64,000 nt of DNA. It comes from Gyrodactylus bullatarudis. Taxonomy: Eukaryota; Platyhelminthes; Monogenea; Gyrodactylidea; Gyrodactylidae. Of the stretch, positions 1-13,495 are shown in pieces (position 1 is the first letter of the stretch; each line of letters starts with the position of its first letter). The notes below the pieces were generated by a model. That model saw nothing but the letters and a program-made list of their open reading frames with translations, was not told the DNA's origin and searched no databases. The position numbers and the translations under genes were made by a program. The DNA lies in the NCBI GenBank assembly GCA_012064415.1, contig SSNU01000364.1, positions 26,589-90,588 of the forward strand. Reading direction: 5' to 3'.

Positions 1-2962
1 ACACATGAAAGGATACAAAGGAGTAAATAAATGTTTTGAAATTAGTCTATTTTTCATCCATAAAAAGATGAAAATTCCCTCCAAAATACCTAAAAACCAG
101 TTAATCCTTTTCATACCTGGAGGTTTAAAGAAACTTTCCTCATGAACTGTATCAGGGTATAGTTTTGCTAGAGAGATCATAAAATTCATACCCATAACAA
201 CTGAACAGCTAACTGGTTATATTTTTTAAAGATATCCTATTCATCATTGAAAACGTTTTTAAAACTTTATTTCAGTTAATTCCTTAAGAAGAGTAGTTTA
301 TGATGAACATTTCCTACTCTCAGCTTTTAACATGATTAAAGATAAATATGACATTATGAACTGTGATACTCTCTATCACACTCTTCACTCTATGAAGATC
401 ATCATGAGCGATATTCGCTCTAAAATAGACTATTCTATTACTCTATTATATCCCGATCTTCACTAAAATTCCAGAATGATTATTGTAAAAATTTTTGAAA
501 TTAACATGGCAGTTACAATTTACAAACTGATTCAATTGTCTCATGTGCGATATTTTAAAGATCACTCAACCAGTTATGATTTTCATTTTTTCAAGAAAAC
601 TAGATTAACATTTTTATTTATTTTTTATATTTTCCATTGTACATATTAATTACTATATTTAATACAGATTATATTTCTAACCAAAAAAAGATTGAAAATC
701 TGTTTTTTATATTCTACATTTTCTAGTATACAGGCTGATCTGAATAGAAGATTATTTTTTAACAAACAAAAGACACGTGGCCCGATTTTGTCGGACTCAA
801 TGAAGACTATTCGACACAGCATAGAGATATGAGTGGAAGAAAAATTTCTCATCAACCTATATAAACCTAATCTGTGTTGAGAAAAACTATTTCTATAATT
901 GTCAACTACCTTGACCTCTCATCGATCAACATTACAATATCGATTGATTTCAAAATTCCCTCATTTGATGAAAGATGGAATTTCATTTGGGAAACAAACA
1001 TGAATTTCGATGTATTATTATTTATTTTTTTTAATGACTTCTAAAAATAGAAAAGCTACTTATTAGCCCAGGCTGAATGACCTAGATTTGGTATGGTTTC
1101 CTTATCGAACGAATCATCATCCATTTTATACGCCTATTCTTAACGCTCTCATATAAGAATAAAATTAAGGTGTCTGTTGATAATAAACCCAAAAATAACA
1201 TCAGCGTAAGGGAAAGAGTGATGGAAACTCGCCAACAAGTCTGCGTATTATATCTTTATTAGTCATTAAAGAAAATTATCAAGTTACTATTTTAAGATTT
1301 AAGAGAAGTGTAGTCGAGGTTAACAACAGATTTTCTGCCTTCTGTTATCGTTGTGCATGATTAATTTCTGGGTAAGGAGTATTCGCCGTTCACAGAATGA
1401 AAATTTTTACATAAAACCATTCTATGACTTGTTCTGTAGACAAAACGACTAGACCAATATGTAAAGAAGCTGATTTCGAAAGACGTTTAAAATTAATCAA
1501 TTAGAATCGTGGTTTTTAGCTGCGCAGAGATAACCTATACTTTGATAAATTTTATAGTGTAATCTTTAATAAATATCCCTAATCTAAGAATATCCTTTTT
1601 GATTACTTGAATGAAAACTCTTCCACTATCTCTACACGACAAGCGAAGTATCAATAAAAAAATTAGCCCAAAACATGAATTTGCTTAGGATGATTGGAAA
1701 TTGCACGTTTAAAAGTCAATAAAACACCCAAATTAAATGGAAATGCATGCAGAAAGAACTTTAAGTGAAACTGTATCACGTTTCACTCTTAAAGTTTATT
1801 CCTCTAAAATACTTTTCCCATTAAAAAATAATTAAATTAAAAACATACTTTTCCAGGGGTATGAAAAATTTCTTTCCTTGTTTATTACTTGTATTATTAG
1901 TGTACGTGAGATTTTTGGAAAATGGTTACTCGTGGTTCTTATGAAAATTAAACCAAAGTTTCTTTGAATCCAATTTTAACTAAAGAAATTATTATGTATC
2001 TTGCTTATCTTAGAGATTCCTTATTGGACTGTACCAAAGAAAAAATTACACTAACTAAAATATATTCAAAAAAGTTACAGAAATAATTATGAAAATCTGG
2101 TTTAAATTGGAGAAGTATATCTGTAATATTTTCATGTCTTGAAAATTGATTCAGGGCAGTATGGTTTGAAGTAAAATAGAATCTTGTCTGAGATTGTATC
2201 TTGATTGAGGGATGAGAGGTCGTTTACTGAAAAGGGATGCTGTGGCCGCAAGAGGGCCAAGACGGGACAGAGATTAAAGTCCTGCAACATAATCAAAATA
2301 TTGACACTTGAAATTGACATGAAACATAAAAGGGAATTATTTATAGTATATTATAGATATTTAGTTTCATGAAATTGCATTTTTTCATCTAACAGGTTGA
2401 AATATATATCTTGTTATATGAGGGGTGCCAAAATTTTCCCTCAACTAGATATGGGATATTGTTATTCTTTCGAACATGTAAATAAATTTTGTAAGCATAC
2501 GATATCCTGAGCGAATAAACAAGTAATATACATGAATTACTATAAGATATTGAATTTTCAGTTTTTGATATTTGATATCAACGTGTTAATTTTATCCGAA
2601 ATATAAACATACTTAATTAGTTAGGATAAATTTGATTTTGAGCAAGCTTAGATATCATTATTATTATTATTATTCAATGAAATATGATCCAGTAACTGTT
2701 ATTACAAGTGTTTGATTTGTAGTTGAAACATGGTCTTTAATTTGTTACAATAAAAATTTATGTGACTTTTTCTCAGTATCCATGCCAATTGTTAATCTGG
2801 AAATTGATTCGAACTGTTTGCCCATACCAGAACAAAACGGCTAAGGTAATTTGAGACTTTTGGTCTGCGTTCCTATCCAGTGAACTGGGTACAATGGTTC
2901 AGAATAGATATTGGGATATTCTCAATACATTTTGGTCAGCTCATATTTAAAATCAAGAATTA
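1..2962. other. Intergenic, no gene recognised
   Basis: A+T-rich sequence with stop codons in all frames at short intervals. The only open stretches are 60-70 codons of low-complexity composition, and none resembles a known family. A short ATT run lies near 2656-2675. Upstream exons of the ZFHX-like gene could hide here, because animal ZFHX proteins normally have more N-terminal zinc fingers than are visible downstream, but I found none that I can support. Confidence 0.5.
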
Positions 2963-3055
2963 AACACATTGAACACTCTTACCCTGTTCTCTTATTTGTA
3001 CTATCATTAATCTAACTCTGTATATAAATAAAAATGTTCGATTTCAAAAAAAAAA
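2963..3055 (+). repeat. 5'-truncated SINE copy (tail part only)
   Basis: The stretch from ACACATTGAACACTC through CTGTTCTCTTATTTGTA to the A-run near 3046-3055 matches the 3' half of the tRNA-derived SINE seen complete at 27365-27532. The tRNA-like head with its A and B boxes is missing, so this is a 5'-truncated insertion, typical of LINE-mobilised SINEs. It lies only about 150 bp from a longer copy on the opposite strand. Confidence 0.7.
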
Positions 3056-3200
3056 TCAATAAAAGAAAAAACACACTCACCGCAAGGGATTCGTTTTCAT
3101 TTCACCGATGTTAAAATAGCCCTTAGTCTTTTTGTCATAATATGAACACTTCTTCTCAAGGATTTTCTTATTAACTCGCAGAAGTGTGTTCAATTGTTAG

Positions 3201-3357
3201 ATTTTTTTTTGAAATTGAAACATTTATATTTATTTATAGAAATGATTTGTACAAATAAGAGAACAGGGAAAGAGTGTTCAATAGGGTTTGAATCTAGGAC
3301 CGAGAGTAAGAGGGTCCGAGTGAGAGGTGAGAGAGATACCACTACGCCACACCGGGC
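3201..3357 (-). repeat. tRNA-derived SINE, near full length
   Basis: Read on the minus strand, the element starts GCCCGGTGTGGCGTAGTGG, which contains an intact polymerase III A box (TGGCGTAGTGG, about 3339-3349). It continues to a B-box-like GATTCAAACCC (3284-3294) and ends in a tail with an A-run at 3201-3210. It matches the copy at 27365-27532 closely over its whole length. Short ORFs read through it on both strands are by-products of the repeat. Confidence 0.8.
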
Positions 3358-5109
3358 ATTGCTTTGTAACACTCAATCTTTGGTACGGAGATAATATTTA
3401 AAAAATTTTAGAGCTTTCTTCTATTTCTAAAATTACTAAAATCGCCCATCGATATGATTTTTTTTAGAAAACACGTTTATTACAAATTTGATATATATGT
3501 GTACAAAATAATATAAAATACTAATTGAGTTTTCTTGGGAACAAATTAGAAATGTCATTGAATCTTGATGGATGGAGAAATTCGACTTTTAATAAATAAA
3601 CAAATAAGCCTTTCAAGTGATTTCGTTAGTATTCTGAGATTATTGAAGATTAGCATAAGTAGTCAAGTTTAGACCTTATACGAGACATTATGATTGAATT
3701 TTTTATCGATCAAGCTATAATAGGATAGTAAATAATGATTAGAGAAAGAGGGGTTTCTAAGGTTATATGAATTTTCAAGTAATTCAGCTGATGATAAATC
3801 TAATCTTTCATCATAAAAAAATTCTCTGATACTTCGATCAGAATTGAAAGGTCTTACAATCTAAGAAATATGTCATATGAAAATAACTACTTACTCTCTA
3901 CCTATAATAAACTTAACGATAAATGTGACTTATCTAATTGTGACAACCTAAACTCGATTAAAAATATTATGAAAATTATCTAAAATCGACTACACCTACT
4001 AAGTAGTAACTACCAAGTGCTATTCGATTAAACTTTTCAGATTTACATCCAACACTAAACCATTGAAGATGTTTTACTCCAAAAGCCAATTCGATCGCAA
4101 TCAAAAACTCTTTCAAGACTATGTTTGCATCCTTATAATGATAAACCATTAAATTATTTACTATTTATTTGTATTCTCCATTAGTATTTTGTTGCATTTC
4201 TTATTTTTCAATATAGATTTTATTCTAACAAAAAAAAGAGTTATGAATTTCTCTAACCTTCAAGGTCTTTCAAAGGAATAATAATTAATCAAGCCTTGAG
4301 CTGATGATGATCTCTGGGAGCTTCAATAAAACTCGAGACTGTCTCCATCCATTAACGCTAATTTTATTTTCTCTCCTTTTGTAATGTGTTTGTGTGTAGT
4401 TTTTTGTTCCCTTTGTTGAAGGGGATGATTTAATTAAATCATTCTTTTCTTCGTTAGTTTGGCCAATGTTTCCATGAATGGGTAATTGGCCACCACCCCA
4501 CTACAAAAATTATAATAATAAAATAATTACATAATTACAAGCTTCAAATAATTATTGGATTTACACGCTTCCTCCTCCCCCACCTATTTTATCCCAATTT
4601 TCTGAACTTGCAAGCAAACACTGTTTTTTTTTCTTTATAACCACTTGCTTGTATATAGCTGCGTGTGTGTGAGCTTTGTAGAGAAATAACACAATAATTA
4701 GGGAATAATAATGATAATTATAATACAATTTGGGCATTTTATACTTCTCTCTTTTTTGAAAAAAAAATTTAACTTGGTGTACACTAACCAACAACACTAG
4801 CAGTAATTGAGAGGGGATGATGTGTAGATGTACAAATTTCTTTTTGGTAATTACTTACTATGTAATTTGTATTATAATGAACGTAAAAATGAGTAAATTC
4901 ATTAAGTAATTATAGTTAGGAATGGAGATGAACTTGTTGGAAAATTTCATTCAATTCAGAGCAATTGTGAAATGAATCTATGTAACTAACTGATCATTTA
5001 TAAATTATATTATGAGATTAAATTTTTGATGAGAATTCACTACTTTTTACAAAAGTCTCAATTTAAAAAAAATGCACAAATCAAAGCTCAAATTGTTTAT
5101 AAGACTCTT

Positions 5110-5618
5110 TATTTTGAAATCGAAACATTAATATTATATATACAGAAATATTAGAGAGTATATAATCATAATTTGAACCAAGTAGTTCTTCACGGAGCTG
5201 TTCGGCTTATTTTGACTATAACGTTGTTCGCTTGCTAGCTGACTATGTTGACTTCTGGCTTGTATTGGTCTATCTGTAGAAAAAGAAAGGGTAATCTAAA
5301 TTTTAAAAAATCTAATCTTAATTTTAATTTTCTTTCAAGAGATGAATTATATTCTCAGAGTTATTACTCTAATAATTCTGATTACTATAACAATCAATGT
5401 AAATTTTATAATCCTTATTTTTTAAGAAATTCTCTCCCCTTTCTTTTTCTACTAATAGACCAATACAAGCCAGAAGACAACATAGTCAGGTAGCAAGCGA
5501 ACAACGTTATAGTCAAAATATTAAGAGAGTGTTCAATGTGCCCGGTGTGGGAAGGCTTACCGAGAGTAAGACGGTTCGAATGAGAGGTGAGAGAGATACC
5601 ACTACGCCACACCGGGGA
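5110..5618 (-). repeat. SINE copy split by a nested MITE
   Basis: The tRNA-like head (5530-5618, minus strand, with the A-box sequence near 5600) and the A/T-rich tail (about 5110-5155, resembling the tail of the copy at 3201-3357) are separated by a MITE at 5210-5518 and about 50 bp of unrelated sequence. The B-box region is altered: a stretch resembling the element's own start (GCCCGGTGTGG) replaces it. The order shows that the SINE was present before the MITE inserted. Confidence 0.6.
5210..5518. mobile_element. TA-flanked MITE with about 80-bp terminal inverted repeats
   Basis: The left end (from TTTTGACTATAACGTTGTTC) and the right end (reading inward on the other strand) match over about 80 bp with only a few mismatches. 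Both are followed by an A/T-rich core of about 150 bp without a protein. The flanking dinucleotides are TA at 5208-5209 and TA at 5519-5520, the target-site duplication of the Tc1/mariner superfamily. There is no transposase, so it is non-autonomous. Confidence 0.75.
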
Positions 5619-8519
5619 TATGTTACATTTTTTTTGTTAGACAAACTATTTAGACTACTATTTTAAGGACTTCTTCTATAACTTGACCTGTGTAAAACTG
5701 ATGTCCAAATTCCTTTTAACCTGGGTAAGTTATTCAAATATGCTGATCGTTCATCATGTCAACAGAGTTTGACCTTTCTTTTTTTGTGATAAATCGCTTC
5801 AGAACCTTGAGTGAATGGCTAACAACGAATAACAGGGATATATCGTCATGCTTTTTAGAATAAACTCTGATCCTTTTAAACATTAGGATCAGCAATTGAC
5901 AAAAATTTCGAAGCTCGTCATTATAAATCCCACTATTTTATTTATGAGCTCATTTTATCATAGGACTCAAAAGCGTGTTTTGCTCCTCATTTTCCGGAGT
6001 GAATTATTGAGTGGATTGTAAAAATAGTGAATTCTCATCTTCATATCAACTAGGTTCCTTCCTTCAGTTTAGAATAACTTTTGATTTGTTTCCGAATTGA
6101 TAGCTTATTCAAGAACAGGTTTAAAATGAAATCTTTTTTTTAAGGAACAAAGTTAAAGTAAATTCGGAATTCTTAAATTCAAGATTTAGATTTTAGTCCT
6201 GTATTGAAAACAAACTTATTCCTTGATAAAATCACAATTTGCGGAATAGTTCCAGCTTTTAATTACACATCTCCATAATCTCAGTAAAGACGAGTATTCT
6301 AAAAGGAGAATTAAACGAGAGATTAACTTTTTCTTTTCCTACGCTGATATAATTTCCCTTGAAAGAAATTGTACGAATAAAAGAGATTTTATCCAATTAC
6401 AAATCTCAAGAAAAAGATGAGAAATCTCTGCGTTGCATGACACCGAAAGCTTCAGTAAGATTATTTTACAAGAATTGGAAATAGATACTGATACAATCTC
6501 TCTTTACCTTTAGGAAATGTCCAGCAATATTTTCCCCTTATAAATCGAAAAATAAATAAATAAATAAATAAATAATGCAAAAAAATTAGATAATTATCTA
6601 TGTTTTTTGCAGGAGGGGAATATTTGAGGACAGAAATTATCATGTGGACAACATGATGAGACCGTGCCTGTCTCCATCTAAATTTTTGCACAGCAAAGAA
6701 ATTTGACTTTTCCCCCTCGAAATGATTAAGAATCTCCCTCGTTTGGACAAACATGCATTTCTAATAAAACAATAATTGTAGGCAAACTTTACTTTATGTA
6801 ATAATGAAAACCCTGCTGTGAATATGAAATTATATTCCGTGTGTGTGTGTGCGTGTGCGTATCAGAGTTTTATGGGTGGGGAGAATTTGAATGTAAATTA
6901 TTCAGAATTATTTACTGAATAAAAAATAACATTGTCATTTTCTGTTACATGCATCACATTAACGATAATTTCAGTGGTACTTGTTATCTCTGAGAATGAT
7001 TATGCAACAAGACAACCAGGAGACATTTAACAAATCTACCCTCTGTATTTTATCGATTGGAACAGAGGTTTATTTATTTCCTACAAATCATTGAAAATTA
7101 AATAACGCGCTGAGTTAATTTTTCTCTATTCCTACCTGAAAATTAATGAATTAGACCGATCCGAGATATTTTCATGTTGAGGTTTCTAACAAAACGTATT
7201 TCATAGTGATAGTCTTATTTTAATCACTAAAAATAGCCGATAGTAAGAGCTTTGAAAATAATATCTAAAAAATTTTCTTTTAAGATCCAAGGAATTGGAA
7301 AAATAATATTTTTTGTTCTTAAGGTATTATCGTGAATTTTCAAAATTATTATCTTCAAGGTTGATTTTTGAGCTTAGCAAATTGTTAAAAAATCATCTCT
7401 CTACCTTAAAATCCAGATTAAAAGCCATACCAAATGAAAAAATTCTAGGCTCTTTTCGAGTTTATGCGTTCATACGATAGAATATAAGAGGAAAAGAGAG
7501 GACATCTTTTGATCCTTGTATTTTAAATTTTATTTAGATATGCATAATTCCAAATTAGTAACTGGAATTTATAGTGACAAAGTTTTTCGGATCATCTGAT
7601 TTCTTGAAGAAAAGGTTCTAGAATTTAAAATCCAGATGATGGTGATGTGTTTCAAAGAGAACCTAAAAGTAGCTTCATGAAAATAAAAGTTTAAAATTAT
7701 TTTCAAAATGAAAACAGTCTTTGAAACAATAAATTATAAGAAATATTTTCCATTTATTTATTCATTCAAATTTGTTGGCAACCGTAAAAGGATTAAGTTG
7801 AATATCAATCATTGTCAGAATTCATTGCCAGCTTTTGTTTTTTCAAAATTCTTTTTTTCTTAATAGTTTTCTAATACTTTTTAATGGCATATAATGGCAT
7901 ATATATATAACGTATTATAATATCTGTGGAAGAGGATAAAAAACATTTTAATAGAGCAATAATGATATCTAAAAAGGTAATTTTCGACATTAGTTTTGCA
8001 TACATATTAAATATGTATATATATATATATATATTAATACATCAAATTCTATTATAATCAGAGAATACAGTTTTGTACACTTAGAAAACCTTTTTTGCCC
8101 ATAAATGGAGAAATGTACACCACGTATACCCTGATGGTAAAGAGAGATGAAGTCTATTAAAACTTATCATTAGTCAAGAAAGGAGATATTAATCAAAGCG
8201 ACACCAATGAAGGGAAGGAACAATAGAAAAAAGATAAGATATCCTAGAAAAATTACTAATAAATGCTATTAGAACTGATAATAATAGCATTATTGCACAT
8301 TTACCTTAATACTTTGTATAATTTAGGGCTGAAAGCTTTTCTCTGTCAAGAGTTTGGAACATTCTTTTGAAAAGAACTTTATGGGTCAATATATTGAGAA
8401 TAGAGCTGCATCTAAAATGAATAGGAAAGTTATCTCTTCTAGTTCAAAGTTATAGTCTCGAAAATTTTACACCTAGTATCTTTGTCTAGATATTAGTATA
8501 CTATTCTTATTTTTAACTC
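5619..8519. other. Intergenic, repeats only
   Basis: No gene recognised. About 5930-6055 is a diverged copy of the end of the foldback family seen complete at 23581-23915 (shared TTTTCCGGA and ATTCTCATCTTCAT blocks). Simple repeats include an AAAT array at about 6549-6575, a TG/CG microsatellite at about 6838-6862 and an AT run at about 8014-8036. Confidence 0.45.
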
Positions 8520-8770
8520 AAAGTTAAATAAAACGGAAGTCAAGCGCTAACTAGAGATTTAAAATATGCTATAACGCCATTAAATTTTTTTCATATCGGT
8601 AAAGTGGGCCTCATGATCTAGATTCCAAAAAAATCTTGATAGAATTCGATTTCTAGATGAAAAAGTTGAGAATTTTGTAAAGATAATAAATACCCATCAT
8701 TAACGACTAAATTGAAATCAATCTTCAAGACTTGGTTAAGATAATTCCATCCTAGATCATTAAAAGTTGA
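8520..8770 (-). repeat. Diverged fragment of the AGCTAATTG-ended MITE family
   Basis: The block CATATCGGTAAAGTGGGCCT with the following GATTCCAAAAAAATC is the reverse complement of the conserved interior of the MITE at 8986-9357. A similar block recurs near 24320-24345 and near 61803-61835. Ends are not clear, so the extent is approximate. Confidence 0.45.
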
Positions 8771-8985
8771 GATAAGAGAACTTTCTGAGAAAAGATTGAA
8801 AAAATTGAAACATTTTGATGGTTTATAGTAATATGGTCCAAAAGCTCAAGCTATTCTGGATATTCTGGATGAATAGTCTTTGCCTTTATGATATTTTCAC
8901 AAATAGTTCATTGGTTGCAATAGAAACAATGATTTTTCTCGTGATTGAAGTTAAACCATTTTTCTCCCAATCATTTTCAATATAA

Positions 8986-9357
8986 AGTTGATTAATATGA
9001 AATCGGGAATCTACGATTTTTACAGAAATCTCGATTTTTTTCATCAAGAATTTGTTAGAGATTTTTTGGAATCCAACTCAAGTTGGCCACTTTTACCATT
9101 TGAAGAAAAAAAATTTTTTAATGAAAAATATGGTCATTTTTCAAATATCGAGTTAGCACCAAAATTCCATTTTTCGAACTTTGAGCTGAAAATTTTTATT
9201 GATTTGAAAGTTTGGAAGGTGATCAAAAGAGTTTTTTTAAGATCAGGATTAGACAAAAAGCTGAATAGCATCGTCAAATAATCGACGGTTTCCCCATTTT
9301 CGAGAGATTTTGAATTATCGAAATTTCATAGATTTCCAACTTCATATAAGTTAGCTT
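8986..9357 (+). mobile_element. MITE, AGCTAATTG-ended family
   Basis: Related to copies at 50101-50443, 54529-54772 and 61297-61877. The left end (TTGATTAATATGAAATCGGG) and right end (CCAACTTCATATAAGTTAGC) are imperfect inverted repeats. The interior shares GAAAAATATGGTCATTTTTC and the AGGATCAGGATTAGACAA block with the other copies. The 97-codon open frame inside (8988-9281) is just repeat sequence read in one frame and is not conserved as an ORF in the other copies. Confidence 0.65.
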
Positions 9358-10229
9358 CATATTAACGTGTAATTTTTGAGGTTTGTGTCAAAAGCTTTCA
9401 AGTCTTCAATGACTACTTGAAAGTAATGATAACAAATTTGAGATTTTCACCAAAAAAACTTTAATCAAATTTGTTTTTTAAATATAATTCGGACAAAATA
9501 TTCATTCTGCTTTACCAAGGGAAATCCATCCCTAATACTACCCATTCATTAATCTCTGTGAAATAACCAAAAAGATATGATCGAGATCTCGTGTTTGGGA
9601 AAAATAATTTTTTCTTGTAGGCTTGCAACTTAATTAAGAAAGAGCGTTGATCTTTCTTTTCTTAAATCAAGAGAGTGGGAGAATTTTTCATCCAATGGGA
9701 AAATTTTTCTCTCCTAATTAACAAGCAGGCAGGATTAGAGAAAACATCAATTAATCCCACACTTCTCTCTTTCTTTTCACCCTAGGTAAAAGATTCTATG
9801 CATATCTCCACATACATGCATCTCCTATATTCTATTCTGGGATCTTTATTCTCTATTTCTCTTATTTCCTTCACTCAATATATATTACTATAGCTTAACG
9901 TAACAAAACAATGTATGCATACATCTTGATATATTTACATAGAGAGAGAATACAATGTATATTTATGGGGTGTCCTTCTAAAGCTGAATACTTCTTTTGT
10001 TTGCATGTCCCAAAACTATATATACTACTGGGTATAGATTGTGTGTACTAGTGTACATCCTAATATATATTCTTTTGGACAATAAATTCGATGTATTGTT
10101 TGATTAATAGGAAGAAAAATAAAATTTTTCATTTTGATAAAAATAAGTTATTGTCTCTTCCTCTTATAGTCCCAAGTAGAGATAGTTAGCCAATAGCATA
10201 TATTCCGCGTAGAAATAATTTTTTTACAG
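9358..10229. other. Region upstream of the ZFHX-like exons
   Basis: No ORF of interest; several ATATAT-rich stretches (for example 9879-9955 and 10015-10080). A polypyrimidine-AG, TTTTTTTACAG, ends at 10229 and could be a splice acceptor for the first recognised ZFHX exon. In that case coding or 5' UTR sequence would continue upstream. Confidence 0.4.
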
Positions 10230-10255
10230 AAAAAAACTCAAGTTTAAATAACACA

Positions 10256-13200
10256 ATGTTATTTGGAGAGACTCCAAAGGACTTGGATATCCTCAAGATG
10301 ATGATGACGAATCCAGTTGATGCGAAAAGAAAACAGGTCTACATGAAGAGTGTCGATAAAATGACCCTACCCCTACCCACGGGTATCTACACGGATGATT
10401 TCAATCGATATCTCCTGATAATCGAAAGTGATCTCAAAGTATTTCGCAATGATCTTGATATTACTTGGCTCCATAACCACGAACAGAAGGGTGAATTATC
10501 TTGCCCTGATTTTATAATTTATCTCAGACCATTATCAGAGGACTTTTCAACATGGCTTTTATTCTCGAATAAATTTTCAGTTGCCACAAATCTTGTGGAA
10601 ATATTGAGTCGAATATTGGGCAAGGTTTTCAACCAACCAAACGGCCAGGTAATGCTCACACACAACATTCAGAATCCTCCTTGCTATAACGCCTGCTTCA
10701 TTTGTGGACAGAGGTTTCAAGAGAGTCAAGTTTTATCAGCACATTTGACAATGAAACATCGAAGTGTTGTCCCAAATAATCAAACATTTCTCAAGAATTC
10801 AATTTGCAATCTAATCGTGCCAGGGAACGATGCTCAACTCTGGCAGTTTGAATCTAATTTCCCCATCAATAGAATGTCTGGACTGAACTCTTGTTTTTTT
10901 TGTATATCTAATTTGAATCATCCACGTTTGGGTCGCGGTGAGAGCTATACCTGCGGTTATAAGCCTTATCGATGTGACTTTTGCAATTATTCGACCACAG
11001 CCAAAGGCAATCTTGCTATTCACGAACAATCGGATAAGCACTTGAATAATATTCAAGTAAGTTTTTATTCATTAAAAAAAAATATAAAATCCCAACACAT
11101 GTGAAAAGAAATCTAATAACAGATGAATAATAATTTTATTTTTGGGAAATTTCTTAATGAAAAATAATATAATCTTTGGGTGGTCTCCCCTGAAACCAAC
11201 ATATATTCTTGTGTGGGAAAAATTAACAGGGTTTTCCTCAACAATTGGAAACCCTATGTCGCAATCTTGAATCCTTGTAACATACACCCATGCTTTGAAA
11301 TTTTAAATTAAATTTTCTATTAAATTACCTCTTATAAATGTATATGTATAATTTATATTTATATGTTTAGGGATATTCAAGAGTTATCTCCCCAAATGTA
11401 CATTATAACCACGAGGTATATTATCTGTATATCCATTTAACTATGCTTGTATAAGGGTTTCATGTTCTTTGAAATCTCTATTCTAGTTAGGGATGTGTGA
11501 AACAACCAATCAGAAGGGAGTTTTAATTTCCAAATTATTATTAATTCTTTAATTAAATATCATTTAACATTTAGTGTGTATGCATTTTTAAAAATTAAAA
11601 TTGTGTAGTTGTTATTTGAAAGCTTTCTCTGAACAAAAATCCCTTCATTAAATTCTTCTACAGGAGCACAAACGTGACAATCAATGTCTTGAAATTAGTA
11701 ATGAGACAAGTAATATAAAAAAGGTAACGACAGCAAATACAACCTCAACTGCTGCTACTCCTTCCACTGCTTCTATAACAAAACCAACAGTTTTACCTTC
11801 ACACTTAAATTCAATTGAAATGCTGAAAAGATCTTTACCGTGTACTAATTCAGAGAAACAGTTGTCTGTTAATAACAATATGCCCATGAATGATTTGATA
11901 ATTGGAAAGATGAAAAAGTCAAAAATGTCTCTATCCATTGAAGAAATGATTAGGGTAGCTTCATCGAAAACATCTCAATTAATGTTGAAAAATACCATGG
12001 CTGGCAATAACAGTTTTGCAAATAATCCCCTGAATAATGGAAAGACTGAACTGCTTTGGCTCTTAAGTGCAACACAAGGCTCGAATAGTAGTTTGAGTAA
12101 ATTTTCAAGCTTTGACTATGACCTACAAAAGGATTCGACTGCCTTTACCGAGGCTTACAAGGAAGAAGATTTTATTTCAGCCCTAACCGAAAAGGCAAAC
12201 GGTTTTTATACTTGTCAGGTAAGTAATTCGTATTTTTATGCTATATATTTAGATTTGTGCCAAATATTATACAAACAATCTGGAAGAACTGATTGAACAT
12301 TCCGAAGCAAATCGTATTCCAATGGACTTTGACACTGCCAACGCTCATGTGACACTTCACATTGGTGGCTTATGGTACTGTAAACTCTGTACTTATAAAT
12401 CCCCGTTAAAGGCAAACTTTCAACTTCATTGCAAGACAGAAAAGCATGGTCAACGACTCAGCGTCTTGGCTCATGTTTGTGAGGGCGGCGAGGAGAACCG
12501 AGAGAGAATTTTTCGATCTCCTGGATTTCTTGAGCGAAGGCCGCAATCACAAAATTTACCCATGCATAATAATTCGGAGAAAAACTTTGCCAATATTTCT
12601 GGAGCCTCTATTAACCTGGCTGCATCTATGCAAATGAGATGTATCGCTTGTGACTTCGTTTCATCTTCTGTAAGTCAACAGTTAAAAGATTTTTTTCATT
12701 TCCAATTTCGAGTGTTAAATTCGTCTAGGCTCACAAGATCCGTTTGCACCATCAAACGTCAGAGCATATGAAGAATACAGAAATGTTTCTAAAACTCATC
12801 CAATTTCGTAATGAAATCACACAGAGTTTTAGTCTGGTGGAGGAAATTGCGTTATCAATCAGTCCGGGTGCATCACAAATGTACAAAAATCTAGTGAACA
12901 ATTTAACGATAGGATATCTCTGCAGGATTTGCAATAATGATCAAACATTACAGTTCTTCCCAAACATTCACAAGGCCATGGAACACTGGCGTGATAGGCG
13001 ACATTACGATGAAGTGAGTTTTTGTTCCTCTAGATTCTCGAGATAACTATATTTTAACGCATGGAAAAAGTCAAAATTCTTCAAAATGAATCAGATTTGA
13101 AAAAAATCATTATACACGACAAAAATTAACCCCTTCTTAACGCGTGTAAGGACAATCATAGTCGGCTTATGTCATAATGAAAAATCAAAATTCAAGTTTA

Positions 13201-13495
13201 TTCAGTTTGGAAGCATATTGTAGGATAGAAAAATTAGCCGACATGCTTGAAAAATACAAAGATTAGAAAATGGAAAAAAAGTTTTTTGATAAAAATTTGT
13301 TCGATTGACTTTTTATATTGAAAGAATTTTTCCTTCAATACGAGTAATGAAAAAAACGAATTTTGAATTAATTTCGTTTTTAGATGATGCTTGTCTCATC
13401 AGATTGCATAGAAGGCGTTTGGATGTGTCAAGGCGAGTCTGGTACATTGGGATCACTAAAGAAATTCCTGTTCAAGCAATTGGCCCACGTACAAT
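10256..13495 (+). CDS. ZFHX-like gene, N-terminal zinc-finger exons
   Basis: Five exons: 10256-11056, 11664-12218, 12253-12669, 12729-13013 and 13384-13495. The first carries a finger at residues about 147-168 (CFICGQRFQ...HLTMKH) and a highly diagnostic one at about 240-262 ([19 protein letters not shown]...SDKH). Then come [11 protein letters not shown], the signature [13 protein letters not shown] finger, CIACDF...H and YLCRIC...HWRDRRH, in the same order as in ATBF1. A Ser/Thr/Ala-rich linker sits in exon 2. The 34-nt intron 12219-12252 splits a zinc finger between its two cysteines and must be removed to complete it. The donor GTGAGT at 13496 leaves phase 1, which does not fit the next plausible exons. 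Confidence 0.85.

Noticed and set aside
2777..2845. Possible 23-codon exon with TTCTCAG acceptor and GTAATT donor
   Set aside because: Open in one frame with two cysteines, but no finger pattern and no neighbouring exon to join. Chance is likely.
3194..3394. Overlapping ORFs on both strands near the SINE
   Set aside because: SINE sequence; the same peptides recur in antisense of other copies.
8988..9281. 97-codon plus-strand ORF
   Set aside because: Lies entirely in a MITE (8986-9357); other copies of the element do not keep the frame.
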